From contig NZ_QGDQ01000012.1 in assembly GCF_003149145.1 (NCBI RefSeq), forward strand, positions 1 to 64,000: DNA of 64,000 nucleotides, written 5' to 3'. The notes under the pieces were generated by a model that saw only the letters and a program-made list of their open reading frames with translations, was not told where the DNA came from and searched no databases. Position numbers and translations under genes: made by a program. Numbering within the stretch: the first letter of the stretch is position 1; each line of letters begins with the position of its first letter. Below are positions 50,130 to 60,636 of the stretch, in pieces. The DNA is from Quadrisphaera granulorum (GTDB lineage: Bacteria > Actinomycetota > Actinomycetes > Actinomycetales > Quadrisphaeraceae).

Positions 50130-50172
50130 TCACCCAAGGGTATATGGTCCAGCCAGCCCAAGGGTATTGGGT
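50130..50172 (+). promoter_or_regulatory. Candidate TetR operator repeats
   Basis: CCCAAGGGTAT occurs twice, at about 50132 and 50158, in the divergent region. The second copy is part of CCCAA-GGGTA-TTGGG, a perfect interrupted palindrome, and the first overlaps a TATATGG -10-like stretch. This placement is typical for a TetR repressor controlling both directions. Confidence 0.45.
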
Positions 50173-50221
50173 GATGCTTGGTCAGGCCCACGCCGGTCTG
50201 CAGAACCTGAAAAGAGGCTCC

Positions 50222-52183
50222 ATGAGCGACGCCGCCCCGCCGCCCCGCGACGACACCGACTCTCCCGGTCGCCGGCTCTCCCGACGCAGCCTGCTCGTCG
50301 GTGGAGGCGTCATCGGCGCTGCCGCGGTAGCCGGTGGCGTCGCCTACGGCGTGAACGCGTCACGCAAGCCCCAGTCCTCCGCGGCGGCCACCGCAGGAGC
50401 GTCGACAGCGGCGATCATCATCAGCAACGGCCGGGTATGGACCGGTGACCCGACCACCTTCGCCGAGGCCGTCGCGATCAATGCCAGCGGCACCATCATC
50501 GCGGTGGGCACCGAGGCCGAGGTGCGCAAGCTGAACGGGCCGAAGACGCAGGCGATCGACGCCAAGGGCGGCACCGTCATGCCGGGCATCCACGACGCCC
50601 ACCAGCACACGATGTCGGGCGGGGAGGGCCTCTACTACCCCACCCTGGAGAACGCCGTGCTGACGGTCGGTGAGCTGCAGCAGAAGGTGCAGGCCATCCT
50701 CGACAAGCAGGGCGACGACCGTCCCGACAACTGGCTCGTCGTCGTCGACTGGAACCCCGCGGGCCTCACCGACGCGGTCGCGCACCGGAAGTACCTCGAT
50801 GCGCTCCGCACGACGCGTCCGATCTTCCTGCGCGGCTCCGACTTCCACAACGGGTGGGCCAACATGCGCGCGCTGGAGATCGCCGGCCTCACGAACGACA
50901 CGCCGTCCCCCGACGGGGGTGTCATCGTCAAGGACGCCGACGGCCCCACGGGTCTCCTCAAGGACGCCGCCCAGTGGATCGTCGGCGGGCAGGCCCCGCC
51001 GCTCACCGAGGCCCAGCAGCGCGAGGCGAGCGAGGACGCCTTCGCCTTCCTTGCGGGCGTCGGGATCACGAGCATCATGGACGCCGCGGGACCGGCAGCC
51101 CGTGCGAACAGCTTCGCCGAGCTCACTGACTCTGGCGTCGCCAAGCAGCGGATCAGCGTCGCGTCCGGTGTCGACAAGGCCCAGATCGACGCCGCCGACG
51201 AGACGCTTGCAGAGATGAACGCGGTGCGCGAGCAGTTCAAGGACCACCCGCGGGTGAAGGTGCGCACCGCGAAGGTCTTCATGGACGGCGTCAGCGAGTA
51301 CCCGGCGCAGACCGCGGCCATGCTCGACCCCTACCTCGACGCCGACGGCAAGCCCACCGACCGCCGCGGTGAGCTCTACGTGTCGGAGGCGGACTTCACG
51401 AAGATCGCCACGCGTCTCGACAAGGAGGGCTGGCAGATCCACACGCACTCGATCGGTGACCACGCGGTGCGCGCCAGCCTCGACGGCTTCGAGGCCGCAC
51501 AGAAGGCCAACGGGGGTGCGCGCAACCGCCACACGGTCACCCACGTCCAGTTCTGCTCGGAGCAGGACGTGCCGCGGTTCGCGCAGAACCAGGTGATCGC
51601 GAACATGCAGATGCAGTGGGCGTCGCCCTTCTCCTTCACGTTGGCGAGCCTTGAGCCCTATGTTGGCCCGGACCGCCACCGTCGCATGTACCCGCTCGGG
51701 TCGATCGCAAAGACGGGGGCGCAGGTGTCGGGCAGCTCCGACTGGCCCGTCGACAAGCTCAACCCCTGGAACCAGGTGCGCACCGCGGTCGACCGCAAGG
51801 GCACGTTCTCCGAGACGGGCGGTGCGCTCTACCCCGAGCAGGGCATCTCGCTGAACGACTCTCTGCTCATGCACACGGCCGGGTCGGCCTACCAGCTGTT
51901 CCAGGACGACATCACCGGCACCATCGCCGTGGGCAAGCAGGCCGACCTCGTCGTGCTCGACCGCGACCTGTTCGGCGTGCCGATCGCCGAGGTCAGCGGG
52001 GCCACGGTGAACTACACGCTCATCGACGGGCAGGTCGTGCACGACATCTCGACGCAGAGCGGCCAGCGGTTCATCAACAAGGCGAGCTTCGCCTCCGCCG
52101 CGAGCGCGGCACCGGTGTTCCAGAACGCCCTGGCGACCGTCAACCGCCACTCCGTGTGCTGCGGAGGCACGCGGCACGCCTGA
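50222..52183 (+). CDS. Tat-exported YtcJ-like amidohydrolase
   Basis: 653 residues. A twin-arginine signal (GRRLSRRSLLVGGGVIGAAA) precedes the amidohydrolase-3 domain: IISNGRVWTGDPTTFAEAVA, GTVMPGIHDAHQHTMSGGEG (metal HxH), IFLRGSDFHNGWANMRALEI, WQIHTHSIGDHAVRASLDGF, VTHVQFCSEQDVPRFAQNQV, QVSGSSDWPVDKLNPWNQVR and GKQADLVVLDRDLFGV. This is the order of YtcJ/NfdA-like deacylases. The exported location suggests acting on extracellular amides. The ATG at 50222 has an AAAGAGG Shine-Dalgarno. It is divergent from a TetR regulator. Confidence 0.9.
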   Translation: MSDAAPPPRDDTDSPGRRLSRRSLLVGGGVIGAAAVAGGVAYGVNASRKPQSSAAATAGASTAAIIISNGRVWTGDPTTFAEAVAINASGTIIAVGTEAEVRKLNGPKTQAIDAKGGTVMPGIHDAHQHTMSGGEGLYYPTLENAVLTVGELQQKVQAILDKQGDDRPDNWLVVVDWNPAGLTDAVAHRKYLDALRTTRPIFLRGSDFHNGWANMRALEIAGLTNDTPSPDGGVIVKDADGPTGLLKDAAQWIVGGQAPPLTEAQQREASEDAFAFLAGVGITSIMDAAGPAARANSFAELTDSGVAKQRISVASGVDKAQIDAADETLAEMNAVREQFKDHPRVKVRTAKVFMDGVSEYPAQTAAMLDPYLDADGKPTDRRGELYVSEADFTKIATRLDKEGWQIHTHSIGDHAVRASLDGFEAAQKANGGARNRHTVTHVQFCSEQDVPRFAQNQVIANMQMQWASPFSFTLASLEPYVGPDRHRRMYPLGSIAKTGAQVSGSSDWPVDKLNPWNQVRTAVDRKGTFSETGGALYPEQGISLNDSLLMHTAGSAYQLFQDDITGTIAVGKQADLVVLDRDLFGVPIAEVSGATVNYTLIDGQVVHDISTQSGQRFINKASFASAASAAPVFQNALATVNRHSVCCGGTRHA

Positions 52184-52189
52184 CCAGCG

Positions 52190-52257
52190 GTCGCAGCCGA
52201 GCGCCTGGTTGCGGTCCCCGACCTGCCGGGAACCGCAACCAGGCGCTCAGCTGCGAC
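52190..52257. terminator. Very long hairpin between amidohydrolase and glgX
   Basis: The inner arms 52199-52215 and 52232-52248 pair perfectly over 17 bp, and the outer arms GTCGCAGC (52190-52197) and GCTGCGAC (52250-52257) extend the stem to 25 pairs with one mismatch. It lies between converging genes and should stop transcription from both sides. Confidence 0.8.
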
Positions 52258-52265
52258 GAGGGGGG

Positions 52266-54641
<2,376 letters not shown>

Positions 54642-54760
54642 GGTGTGATCGTGGTGGTCGCCCGGGCGGTGCGCTACCCGAGAGCGTCATCCGACGGTGC
54701 CATGTGGCCAGCACGCCCGTGGCGCGCGCACGACGAGCGGGGCGCTGGCAGGATCGGAGC

Positions 54761-54877
54761 ATGAGGCGCAGCCGTCGAGCCGAGCCCCTCCGCACCGGTC
54801 CCGCCGCCCCCGTAGCGCTCGCCGCCGTGCTCGGCGCGGTGGGGGTCGCTCGCCCCGTGGTGCGGTGGGCAGCGTGA
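54761..54877 (+). CDS. Possible 38-residue membrane peptide coupled to the next gene
   Basis: ATG at 54761 gives a basic N-terminus (MRRSRRAEPLRTG) and one hydrophobic stretch (APVALAAVLGAVGVA), then a stop that overlaps the next gene's GTG as GTGA. The upstream CGGAG is a weak Shine-Dalgarno. It could be a small membrane protein or only a leader that couples translation. I cannot identify a family. Confidence 0.35.
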   Translation: MRRSRRAEPLRTGPAAPVALAAVLGAVGVARPVVRWAA

Positions 54878-56133
54878 GCGCACCGAGCACTCCCGGTGCA
54901 CCGGGCGGCGACGTCGCCGCGGCCGCTCTGCGGGCCGCCTCGCTGACGCGCGCCGTCGTCCGGAGCGCCGTCGTCGGGGGAGCGGTGGGGCTGGTGGCCT
55001 CTGCTGCGGCCTCCGCCGTGGCGGCGCACTTCGCCCGTCGCGTCGTCACCCCGGAGAAGGTCCGCCTCGACGACGTCAAGGTGCTCGCCGTCGAGCCCGA
55101 CCGCGTGCTGCTCGCCGCGAGCGACCTCACCCTCGCCCCCGGCCGGTACGGCCTGTGGACCGACGGCGGCGCCACGCACTCCCAGCTGGGTGACGTGATC
55201 GGCGTCGAGGAGCCCGGAGCGGGTGGGCAGGCGCAGCGACGCGGGCGGGCCGTGGTGCGTGCGCTGCTGGGCACCGACTCCGGCGTCCTGCGCCCCGGCC
55301 CCGGCCGCTGGAGCGGCTGGTTCCACACGGGAGACCCAGGCCGGGCGCTCGGGCTGCCCTTCGACGACGTGATCGTCTCCTCACCGGTGGGCAAGTTGCC
55401 CGCCTGGCTGGTGCACCCTGCCGACGGCGAGCTCCGCGACCGGGTGTGGGCCGTGCTCGTGCACGGACGCGGCGGCACCCGCGAGGAGTGCCTGCGCGCG
55501 CTGCCGGTGCTGCACCGTCTGGGCGTGCCGGCGCTCGTGCCGAGCTACCGCAACGACCCCGGCGCGCCGACCAGCGTCTCGGGCCGCTACGGCCTGGGAG
55601 ACACCGAGTGGGTCGACGTCGAAGCCGCGGTCCTGCACGCACTTGACGCGGGGGCCCGCGACGTCGTCCTCATCGGCTGGTCGATGGGCGGGGCGATCGT
55701 GCTGTCGCACCTGTCGCGGTCGTGGACGGCCGACCGCGTGCGCGCCGTCGTCCTTGACGGCCCCGTGCTCGACTGGCGGACGGTGCTGCAGCACCAGGCG
55801 CGCGTGCACCGGGTTCCCCCGACGCTGGGACGGGCGGGCACCGCGCTCATGGGATCGCCGCTGGCGCGCGCCGCGCTCGGCGTCGAGGGCCCGCTCGACC
55901 TCGACCGGCTCGACTGGGTCACCCGTGCCGAGGAACTGCGGGTCCCCGTGCTGCTACTCCACGGAGAGGCCGACGCGGTGGTCCCGGTGGGGCCTAGCCG
56001 GATGCTCGCCGCGGCCCGGCCCGACCTCGTGACCCTGCTGGAGTTCCCTGGAGCGGGCCACTGCCGCGAGTGGAACTCCGACCCCGACCGGTGGGAGCGC
56101 GAGGTCGCGAGGTTCCTCCTCGAGCACCTGTGA
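54874..56133 (+). CDS. Alpha/beta hydrolase with N-terminal membrane anchor
   Basis: 419 residues. A hydrophobic segment at about 25-50 (SAVVGGAVGLVASAAASAVA) probably anchors it. A beta-rich stretch leads to the hydrolase domain from about 180: VWAVLVHGRGGTREECLRAL, VVLIGWSMGGAIVLSHLSRS (GWSMGG nucleophile), VLLLHGEADAVVPVGPSRML (Asp) and EFPGAGHCREWNSDP (His). The triad is complete. Relatives are annotated as esterases or prolyl oligopeptidase-like; the substrate is unknown. The GTG at 54874 overlaps the tiny upstream frame. Confidence 0.85.
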   Translation: MSAPSTPGAPGGDVAAAALRAASLTRAVVRSAVVGGAVGLVASAAASAVAAHFARRVVTPEKVRLDDVKVLAVEPDRVLLAASDLTLAPGRYGLWTDGGATHSQLGDVIGVEEPGAGGQAQRRGRAVVRALLGTDSGVLRPGPGRWSGWFHTGDPGRALGLPFDDVIVSSPVGKLPAWLVHPADGELRDRVWAVLVHGRGGTREECLRALPVLHRLGVPALVPSYRNDPGAPTSVSGRYGLGDTEWVDVEAAVLHALDAGARDVVLIGWSMGGAIVLSHLSRSWTADRVRAVVLDGPVLDWRTVLQHQARVHRVPPTLGRAGTALMGSPLARAALGVEGPLDLDRLDWVTRAEELRVPVLLLHGEADAVVPVGPSRMLAAARPDLVTLLEFPGAGHCREWNSDPDRWEREVARFLLEHL

Positions 56134-56147
56134 CGGTCAGCCGGTGG

Positions 56148-56417
56148 TCAGCGACGCCGGTTCTGCCAGAGCTGCACGGCCCCGTACCCGAGGACGGCGG
56201 CTCCGAGGACTACGCAGACGACACGCAGCCACACGGACATGTCGGCCTCCCACGACGACGACGCGAACCAGAAGCCCAACAGCACGAACGCGATGCCCGT
56301 GAGGTTGCGACGCGGGTTGCCACCGGCGCGTGCCTGCTGCTCAGAGGGCTGCTCGGTGTGCTGCTGAGCGGGCTCCTCGGGTGGGGTTCCGGGCGCTGGC
56401 GTCGGAGGCTGTGACAC
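56148..56417 (-). CDS. Small two-helix membrane protein
   Basis: 89 residues from a GTG at 56417. The first 35 are polar and Pro/Gln-rich (SQPPTPAPGTPPEEPAQQHT); then two hydrophobic helices (LTGIAFVLLGFWFASSS and WLRVVCVVLGAAVLGYGAVQ) with a basic end (WQNRRR). Family unknown. It converges on the hydrolase gene with a 14-base gap and is divergent from the PAP2 gene. Confidence 0.6.
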   Translation of the reverse strand: MSQPPTPAPGTPPEEPAQQHTEQPSEQQARAGGNPRRNLTGIAFVLLGFWFASSSWEADMSVWLRVVCVVLGAAVLGYGAVQLWQNRRR

Positions 56418-56559
56418 CCCGGCAGTCAACCAGCAGCCGACCTGGAGCCGACTCGGAGCTGCTGCGTTCCCCGGCTCTGCAAGCGAACGACCACCGGGTG
56501 ACCGGCAAATGACCACTGCGTGGACGCGCGGGAACCGTTCGGTGGGTCAGAATGACCCC

Positions 56560-57714
56560 ATGGCCCTCGGTACCACTCGTGACGCGTCCGCGCGTGCCGT
56601 CGCCACCGTCGAGGTACCGAGTCGACGTCACCGGCATCGCGTTCTCTCCCTCGCGGTGGGAACCGCCGCCGTCACCGGCGGCCTCGCCGTCGTCGGGTCG
56701 GTGTGGCTCGGCATCCCCCTGCGTGACCCCGACGGCTTCCTCGGTCCGGGCTGGGTCCGGATGCCTGCCATCGTGGCGATCTGCCTCCTGCTCGACGTGC
56801 TGCCCCGCGCCGCATGGCGGCTGCGCGCCCATCCGGAGTTGCGTTCCGCTCGCGGGCTCGTGCGCTCCGCGCGCGACGTCGCGGTGGCGCGCTGGCCGTG
56901 GCGCCGGCTCGTGCCGGTGCTCGTAGCGGTGGCGAGCTTCTACATCACCTACGTCGGGTACCGGAACCTCAAGAACTTCCTGCCGTTCATCCACGAGAGC
57001 TCGCAAGACCTGGCTCTCATTGCCAGCGACCGGCTGCTCGCGTTCGGCAACAACCCGGCGGAGATCCTCCACGCCGTGCTCGGCACGGGCTTCTCGGCAC
57101 ACGTGCTGTCCTTCGTCTACATGGGCTACCTGATCTTCGTGCCCGTCTCGGTGGCCGTGGCGTTGATCTTCTGGCGGCACCTCTCGCACGGGCTCTGGTA
57201 CGTGACAGCGCTCTGCCTCAACTGGGCGCTCGGTGCCGCCAGCTACTACCTCATCCCGGCGTCGGGGCCGTTCTACGCCCTCCCGTGGGATTTCACCGAC
57301 CTCGCACGCACCGATGTCACCGGTCTGCAGGCAGCGCTGGTGCGCAACCGCTCGATCGTCATGGCCGACCCCGACGTCGGCGGCACGGTCTCCGGCATCG
57401 CGGCGTTCGCATCGCTGCACGTGTCGGTCGTCTTCACCGCCGCACTCATCGTGCAGCTCATCGGCATGCCGAAGCTCGTGCGCCGAGCCATGTGGACGTT
57501 CTTCGCGCTCACCGTGCTGGCCACCATCTACTTCGGCTGGCACTACATCGTCGATGACCTCGCCGGTATCGCCATCGGCGGCATCGCGGTGTGGGCCGGG
57601 GCGTGGGCCACAGGCAACCTCCGCGATCCCGGCCGCCGAGACCACGACGACGATTCTGACGTCGCCGGCAGCGCCGACGCGCTCGACACTCGCGCGCGCC
57701 AAGCCGCCGCCTGA
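56560..57714 (+). CDS. PAP2-type membrane phosphatase (Aur1/Ipt1-like)
   Basis: About 384 residues with some six to seven hydrophobic helices. The phosphatase motifs are AAFASLHVSVVFT (SLHV, motif 2) and YFGWHYIVDDLAGIAIGG (motif 3 H-x3-D), the pattern of the PAP2_3 / inositolphosphotransferase group. ASYYLIPASGPFYALPW upstream is typical too. It probably acts on lipid phosphates or moves phosphoinositol head groups. The ATG at 56560 is preferred; a GTG-like start at 56509 adds 17 residues. A strong terminator follows. Confidence 0.85.
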   Translation: MALGTTRDASARAVATVEVPSRRHRHRVLSLAVGTAAVTGGLAVVGSVWLGIPLRDPDGFLGPGWVRMPAIVAICLLLDVLPRAAWRLRAHPELRSARGLVRSARDVAVARWPWRRLVPVLVAVASFYITYVGYRNLKNFLPFIHESSQDLALIASDRLLAFGNNPAEILHAVLGTGFSAHVLSFVYMGYLIFVPVSVAVALIFWRHLSHGLWYVTALCLNWALGAASYYLIPASGPFYALPWDFTDLARTDVTGLQAALVRNRSIVMADPDVGGTVSGIAAFASLHVSVVFTAALIVQLIGMPKLVRRAMWTFFALTVLATIYFGWHYIVDDLAGIAIGGIAVWAGAWATGNLRDPGRRDHDDDSDVAGSADALDTRARQAAA

Positions 57715-57796
57715 GGCGCTGTTCGTCAGGGCCTGTCCGTCACGCGCTGTTCTTTCAGGCGCAGTTCCCGAAGGCATCCGAGCCGCGTCATCCGCG

Positions 57797-57845
57797 GACG
57801 ACGAAGGGGCGCCGGTCCGTTGCGGACCGGCGCCCCTTCGTCGTC
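57797..57845. terminator. 23-bp perfect hairpin terminator
   Basis: Arms 57797-57819 and 57823-57845 pair perfectly over 23 bp with a TTG loop. It lies between the converging PAP2 and sufE genes, 82 bases after the PAP2 stop. Confidence 0.85.
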
Positions 57846-57867
57846 GAGCGGGCGCTCAGGCGAGCGA

Positions 57868-58332
57868 TCAGGCCGCCGTGCGCTCTCGCACCTGCCGCTT
57901 GATACGGCCGAGCATCCCCGACATGCCACGCATCCGGAGTGGGCTCACCGCCCGGCCGAGGCCCAGGCGGTCGCAGAAGTCATCCGGGACGGCCAGCAGC
58001 TCGCCGGCGGGAAGCCCGTCAAGTCCCTCGCAGAGGATCCCCGCGAAGCCCCGCGTGGTCGGCGCCTCCCGCGGTGCGGAGGCGAAGACACGCACGATGC
58101 GCGCCAGCGGGGGCGTGGCGTGGTCGGCGTCCTCGAGCTCGGTGACGACGAACACCGGTGACTGGCACTCCGGCACCGGCTCGAGGAGCTCGGGATGCTG
58201 GGTGTACCGCTCCGGCAGCTCGGGCAGCCCCTCGCTGAACTCCAGCAGCAGCTGGAGCCTCTCGCGCTCGCCGACGGCGTCGAAGTCGTCGACGACGGCC
58301 GCGAGCTTGGGAGGCAGATCTGTCGTGCTCAT
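57868..58332 (-). CDS. sufE: SufE-family sulfur acceptor
   Basis: 154 residues: LAAVVDDFDAVGERERLQLL, EPVPECQSPVFVVTEL with the sulfur-accepting Cys, and APTTRGFAGILCEGLDGLPA (the RGFAxxL motif), then LGLGRAVSPLRMRGMSGMLG. SufE takes persulfide from a cysteine desulfurase for Fe-S assembly. It lies 7 bases downstream of a sulfurtransferase gene, and the pair is a common actinobacterial two-gene unit. Confidence 0.9.
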   Translation of the reverse strand: MSTTDLPPKLAAVVDDFDAVGERERLQLLLEFSEGLPELPERYTQHPELLEPVPECQSPVFVVTELEDADHATPPLARIVRVFASAPREAPTTRGFAGILCEGLDGLPAGELLAVPDDFCDRLGLGRAVSPLRMRGMSGMLGRIKRQVRERTAA

Positions 58333-58339
58333 CGGCCGG

Positions 58340-59269
58340 TCATCGGGACGACACGGACCCCGGCTGCTCCCCGGTGACGATCGGCACGCGCACGGCGTTG
58401 CCCCACTCGGTCCAGGAACCGTCGTAGTTCTTCACGTCGTCGAAGCCCAGCAGGTGGTGCAGCACGAACCAGGTGTGGCTGGACCGCTCGCCGATGCGGC
58501 AGTAGGCGACGGTGGCGCGGCCGGCGTCGAGGCCCTTCTCCTGCGCGTAGATCGCCTCGAGCTCGGTGCGGGGCTTGAAGCCGCCGTCCTCGGCCACCGC
58601 GCGCGCCCACGGCACGGACTGGGCGCCCGGGATGTGGCCGCCGCGCAGCGCCCCCTCCTCGGGGTAGGCCGGCATGTGGGTGCGGGCGCCGGTGTACTCC
58701 TCGGGGGAGCGCACGTCGACGAGCTGGGGGCTTTCGGTGCGCAGGAACGCGAGCACGTCGTCCTTGTAGGCGCGGATGCGGGAGTCGTCGCGCTCGACCA
58801 CGGGGTAGTCGACGAGGGCCAGCTCGGGGACGTCGGTGGTGTACGCGCGGCCCTCGGCCTCCCACTTGGCGCGACCGCCGTCGAGGAGGCGGACGTCCTC
58901 GTGGCCGAACAGGGTGAACACCCACAGGGCATAGGCGGCCCACCAGTTGTTCTTGTCGCCGTAGAGCACGATGGTGGTGTCGCGGGTGATGCCGCGCTCA
59001 CCGAGGAGCTTGGCGAAGGCCTCGCCGTCGATGTAGTCGCGGGTGACCGGGTCGTTGAGGTCGGTGTGCCAGTCGATCTTGACGGCGCCCGGGATGTGAC
59101 CGGTCTCGTAGAGGAGCACGTCCTCGTCGCTCTCGACGACGACGAGGCCGGGCTGGCCGAGGTGCTCCGCGAGCCACTCGGTGCTGACGAGCCGCTCGGG
59201 GTGGGCGTACTCCGCGAAGCGGGGCGAGGGGTCCGGGGCGATGCGCGACGACGTGGTCTGTGCAGTCAT
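58340..59269 (-). CDS. Thiosulfate/3-mercaptopyruvate sulfurtransferase
   Basis: 309 residues with two rhodanese domains. The first has [20 protein letters not shown] and [20 protein letters not shown] (no Cys, as usual). The second has [29 protein letters not shown] and the active loop [15 protein letters not shown] with the catalytic Cys. CRIGERSS matches thiosulfate-type enzymes of actinobacteria. It transfers sulfane sulfur to cyanide or thiols; it could also detoxify cyanide that the Nit1C cluster meets, though this link is speculative. SufE follows directly. Confidence 0.9.
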   Translation of the reverse strand: MTAQTTSSRIAPDPSPRFAEYAHPERLVSTEWLAEHLGQPGLVVVESDEDVLLYETGHIPGAVKIDWHTDLNDPVTRDYIDGEAFAKLLGERGITRDTTIVLYGDKNNWWAAYALWVFTLFGHEDVRLLDGGRAKWEAEGRAYTTDVPELALVDYPVVERDDSRIRAYKDDVLAFLRTESPQLVDVRSPEEYTGARTHMPAYPEEGALRGGHIPGAQSVPWARAVAEDGGFKPRTELEAIYAQEKGLDAGRATVAYCRIGERSSHTWFVLHHLLGFDDVKNYDGSWTEWGNAVRVPIVTGEQPGSVSSR

Positions 59270-59439
59270 GTCGGGAGATTAGAGGACGTGGGTGTGCCCT
59301 AACGACTCGGGACCTCCCCACAGGACGCTCCCCGCCTGCCTCCTCGATGGCCCGTCCGAGGCTGTGACCTGCAGCTCACCGGACCGGCGGGTGGGGGCCG
59401 CGAGCGGCGGTGGCTGGCCGTCAGCCCTAGGCTCGACCG

Positions 59440-60546
59440 GTGCCTGACGCGACCGCCCTTGACGCCGTCGAGACCACCGACGCCGTCCCCTCTCTCGTAC
59501 AGCGAGACCCGCGGCCCAGTCCCCAGCGCCTTCTCGACGACCTCGTGCCCCCACCGCACTTCGCCGCCGCCAGTTTCGACAGCTACCGACCCGACCCGAC
59601 CCAGCCGACCCAGGCCGAGGCCGTGCAGGCGCTGCGCGACCGAGCGGGGCGCTGGAGCGGCGCCAAGGGCTCGAAGGGCGCCAAGGGCTCCGCGGGAGGA
59701 GGTCTCGCGAAGCTGTTCGGCCGCGGTGGCGGTGCAGCCGCCAAGGAGGGCATCTACCTCGACGGCGGCTTCGGCGTGGGCAAGACCCACCTGCTGACCT
59801 CACTTTTCCATGCCGTGAACAGCCCCTCGGCGCCAGCGGCGTACGGCACCTTCGTGGAGTACACCAACCTGGCGGGCGCCCTCGGCTTCCGGCAGGCGGT
59901 CGAGGCGCTCGCGGCCAAGCGCCTGGTCTGCATCGACGAGTTCGAACTGGACGACCCGGGCGACACCGTGCTCATGAGTCGCCTGCTACGCGAGCTGTCC
60001 GACGCCGGCACGGCCCTGGCGGCCACGTCCAACACGCTGCCCGACGCCCTGGGTGAAGGCCGGTTCGCCGCGGAGGACTTCCTGCGCGAGATCCAGGCCG
60101 TCGCCTCCCGGTTCGACGTGTACCGCGTCGACGGCGAGGACTACCGCCACCGCGGCCTGCCGGCTCCGCCCGAACCAGCCACCGACGACGACGTGCGCGA
60201 GCGGGCTGCCCAGCGGCTCGCGGCGGGCGAAGGGGTGGTGCTCGACTCCTTCGACGCTCTCCTCAGCCACCTCGCCACCGTCCACCCCAGCCGCTACGGG
60301 GCGCTGCTCGATGGCGTCACCGCCGTCCACTGGACCGGGGTGCGGCCGGTCTCGGACCAGAGCGTCGCGCTGCGCCTCGTCGTGCTCGGAGACCGCATGT
60401 ACGACCGCGACCTACCGCTCGTCGCATCCGGCGCGCCGCTGGACCAGCTCTTCCCCGATGAGCTCATGAACGGCGGCTACCGCAAGAAGTACGCCCGTGC
60501 GGTCTCGCGTCTGACCGCCCTGGCTCGCGAGGGCTCCCACCCCTGA
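59440..60546 (+). CDS. zapE: ZapE/AFG1-family ATPase
   Basis: 368 residues of AAA+ type. Walker A is GGFGVGKTHLL, Walker B LVCIDEFELDDPGD, and sensor segments LAATSNTLPDALGEG. The C-terminal GGYRKKYARAVSRLT and HWTGVRPVSDQSVALRLV are AFG1-like. ZapE modulates the division ring in gammaproteobacteria; the actinobacterial role is not known. TAGGCT lies six bases before the GTG at 59440. A Gly/Lys/Ala-rich insertion (about residues 75-100) precedes Walker A. Confidence 0.85.
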   Translation: MPDATALDAVETTDAVPSLVQRDPRPSPQRLLDDLVPPPHFAAASFDSYRPDPTQPTQAEAVQALRDRAGRWSGAKGSKGAKGSAGGGLAKLFGRGGGAAAKEGIYLDGGFGVGKTHLLTSLFHAVNSPSAPAAYGTFVEYTNLAGALGFRQAVEALAAKRLVCIDEFELDDPGDTVLMSRLLRELSDAGTALAATSNTLPDALGEGRFAAEDFLREIQAVASRFDVYRVDGEDYRHRGLPAPPEPATDDDVRERAAQRLAAGEGVVLDSFDALLSHLATVHPSRYGALLDGVTAVHWTGVRPVSDQSVALRLVVLGDRMYDRDLPLVASGAPLDQLFPDELMNGGYRKKYARAVSRLTALAREGSHP

Positions 60547-60551
60547 TCCCG

Positions 60552-60615
60552 TGGTGGCCGACTGCCCATGATCACCGCGGATTCATTCCCCGTGATCATG
60601 GGCAGTCGGCCACCA
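60552..60615. terminator. 24-bp-arm perfect inverted repeat carrying the GTGATCATGG motif
   Basis: Arms 60552-60575 and 60592-60615 pair perfectly over 24 bp with a 16-base loop. The inner part of each arm is CCATGATCAC/GTGATCATGG, the dispersed motif. It lies between the converging zapE and treZ genes and should act as a bidirectional terminator. Confidence 0.8.
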
Positions 60616-60636
60616 GGGGGCCGGCCGCCGCCAAAG

